Assembly (NCBI GenBank): GCA_030267565.1
Contig: BRXU01000003.1
Coordinates: 1,224,001 to 1,288,000, forward strand
Length of the DNA stretch: 64,000 nt
Reading direction: 5' to 3'
Origin: Pleodorina starrii
Lineage: Eukaryota > Chlorophyta > Chlorophyceae > Chlamydomonadales > Volvocaceae
Shown one piece after another: positions 62,120-64,000 of this stretch. Each line of letters begins with the position of its first letter. The stretch's first letter is position 1. The translations under genes were made by a program, and so were the position numbers. The notes under the pieces are model-generated. The model was not told where the DNA came from. It saw nothing but the letters and a program-made list of their open reading frames with translations, and did no database searches.

Positions 62120-64000
62120 GTCAAGTAAGGGTTGGCCGCCCTGGAGCGATATGTGGAAGTGCTGCTGGAGGGCGCCAACTGGACCCATCAAGAGGTCGAC
62201 TCGCGCGCTGCCGAACGGAAGGGGGAGTGAGGAGGCTATGGACCAGGTGCGATGGGTCAGGGTCTCTGGTCGCGAGTCTCGCGCGGGTCGTTTGATTGGG
62301 TCCGCTTCTCATGCGTGGTTTGCTTGGGTTTCGGCCGCAGCAGTGTCAGCTGCGGTTCGCGCCGGGCGGGAGTACTTTGAACAGTTGATTCAGGTTCTGA
62401 TTGTGTAGGTGTGTGGTACTGAATGCTTAAGTTGCGGCGCGTTCAACGCTCGTGCAGCGTCGGACTTGTGTTGTTGAGCGCGTGCGTGCAAACCCAAGTC
62501 GAATGTGCACCCGGCCGCCCCGGCTCATGCGGGTCCCCACGCACAGGACAACGCTATACCGAAGGAGCAACTGGCGCCCGGCGGGGAGGCTCAGGCCAAC
62601 CGCAAGGCCGCCGAGATGGCCACTGCGCTCAAGAAGGCGCAGGACGACATCGGCCAGCTCAGTAGCGAGCGCAGCCAGATCGACAAGGAGTTCAACGAGA
62701 TGAAAACGGACCTCACCACGCGGCTGCAGAACGCCTGCGCGCAGCGAGACGAGGCCCGCGAGCGGGTGCGTGCGGGGGCTGCGTGGCGGCAGGGCCAGAA
62801 CGGTAGCGGTGGGGCCATGCCCAGACGCGGAAATGGGGTTCTGCGGAGCCCTGGGCACGGTGGGACTAATGCTGCCCACACTGAGCGCGCGGGGCCAGCA
62901 GCTGAAGCGAGGGCCCGTGCTCCTGGCAGCGCAATGACGTTGATAGCCGCGGGGAGCGATGGCGCGCGGTGTATATGTAACTGGAAGCAGCGATACGTAG
63001 GCGCTTTATTTGTCGGAGAATTCTTGTTGCGGCCTTTGCCGAACTAGCCAATGTGATCTGGATTCCACCAAACAGGGGTGCGCGCTAGAGGTACAGCTTT
63101 GAGGGTCTATGCTCGGAGAGGCAAGCTGTGCAGCTGCCTCGGGGTAATACCTTTCGTGCGGTGAACGGCAATCTTGCTTGGTTTGACACGATTTGCGTCA
63201 CCCCGCCGGCGCTGTCCGTTGCAGGTGCTGGAGTTGCAGAACGAGATCAGCAACTTGTCCGAGTCCTTGCAGGTTAACAGTATAGTTGTATTAGGTCGCA
63301 TGTTGAGTCGTTTCTCATCCCCGATTTTCGGGAGTGCCATTTGGGCAGTCGTGTGCCGGCCACATAGTCGGCTTCTGCAGGGCCGGCGTCCATTACAATG
63401 TAGCAAACACCGTTGCTTGGACCCCCGTGGCGCGGCAGCTTTCTAACTGGGAGCCGGGTTTGGGTCGGCTGGCAGCTAGGAACGTCGTGGCTTCCCCGTT
63501 CACTTCATCTGCACAGTGGTACATTCAGGGTATATCCTGAGCTGAGTTTGTATTGTGCACTTGGCCGGAAGCATGTCAGCGTGTTTCCCCGGTCATCATA
63601 CCCTTCGGCGTGCGGTTTTCGCTTGAATGCAGGTCAAGGACAGGGAGCTGGCGGCCGCGAACGCAGCTGCGGCCGCCCTGCAAGTCGTGCAGTCTGCCAC
63701 CGCCGGACCGGCCGGCGTCCCCACCGCCGATGCGGCCGCCCTACGGCGACGCTCCCTCGAGGGACCCACATGCTACATGTCCAATCGTCAAGGGGTAGGG
63801 TAAGGTTCTTTTTGTGGAGCTCCCCTGGTGGTGGCGGCGTACAGGCTTCTAGTCGAGCCTCATCGCACCCGCCCCCATAAACCACGCCAGGGTTTTTGCC
63901 CGGCGTAATATTATTATTATTATTATCACCGCCGATGCCTCGCCGGGGCCGGAGGTGGTCAACCGGGGCCGCCTGGAGGAGACCCAGCAACTCAACGCGG
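62120..64000 (+). pseudogene. broken myosin coiled-coil module set: exons B, C6, D6, E/B hybrid
   Basis: Exon B copy at 62120 starts GTCAAGTAA, a stop in codon 3. C6 62547-62765 (73 codons) and D6 63225-63272 are open with good splice sites (DNAIPKEQLAPGGEAQANRK; VLELQNEISNLSESLQ). The E/B hybrid exon starts at 63633 ([20 protein letters not shown]) but is interrupted at 63734 by a 193-bp insertion that brings a stop at about 63800. The B-type half resumes at 63939 ([16 protein letters not shown]) and leaves the window. Confidence 0.65.
63734..63926 (+). mobile_element. short LINE 3'-end insertion with 12-bp target duplication and (ATT)n tail
   Basis: CACCGCCGATGC flanks it at 63722-63733 and 63927-63938. 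The right end, CCATAAACCACGCCAGGG ... CCCGGCGTAATATT then ATT repeats, resembles the minus-strand LINE end at 43504-43560. It interrupts an exon. Confidence 0.75.

Larger units (their letters stand above)
60945..64000 (+). repeat. segmental duplication block S2 (matches 38995-43246)
   Basis: Same order as block S1: lead sequence, degenerate exon B, exons C and D, then an E/B hybrid exon. It runs off the window. Confidence 0.75.

Overview
This window looks like nuclear DNA of a volvocine (chlamydomonadalean) green alga. The evidence is GC-rich coding sequence cut into many short exons, TGTAA poly(A) signals, a PHYLLO-type fusion gene, a plastid Der GTPase, a TGD3-type lipid-transport ATPase and a class XI myosin. 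The species cannot be named from the sequence. I built the gene models by matching reading phase across GT-AG or GC-AG introns. For each fully modelled gene the phases agree at every junction.

Layout. At 1-4212 (+) is the 3' part of PHYLLO (MenC and MenH domains, phylloquinone synthesis). It converges on a minus-strand cluster: the double-G-domain GTPase Der/EngA (6932-15690 plus an unresolved N-terminus), an intronless TGD3-like ABC ATPase (11002-12000) lying wholly inside one Der intron, an unrecognised gene (16506-17419), and a gene whose 229-aa product reads as the kinetochore protein Spc25 (17772-19430). A 440-bp divergent promoter region separates SPC25 from a complete 30-exon class XI myosin gene (19871-34107, 1671 aa: motor, six IQ motifs, coiled coil, DIL cargo-binding domain).

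From about 36.9 kb to the end the window is accessory sequence dominated by repeated copies of the 3' half of that myosin gene, all on the same strand and all lacking the motor. There is a rearranged coiled-coil module set (40.2-43.2 kb), an intact headless tail with coiled coil and DIL domain (44504-51753, 867 codons open), a second DIL-only copy created by a recent 4.2-kb tandem duplication (52033-56504), and the start of a further, broken module set (61-64 kb). LINE fragments, an hAT-type MITE family with an identifiable empty site, and microsatellites are interleaved.

The motor-less tail array beside an intact parent gene is the most unusual feature. It may be a decaying segmental duplication, or a set of expressed headless or alternatively spliced cargo-binding tails. 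The intact frames and splice sites of the 44.5-56.5 kb copies keep the second possibility open. The nested TGD3-in-Der arrangement is the second notable feature.
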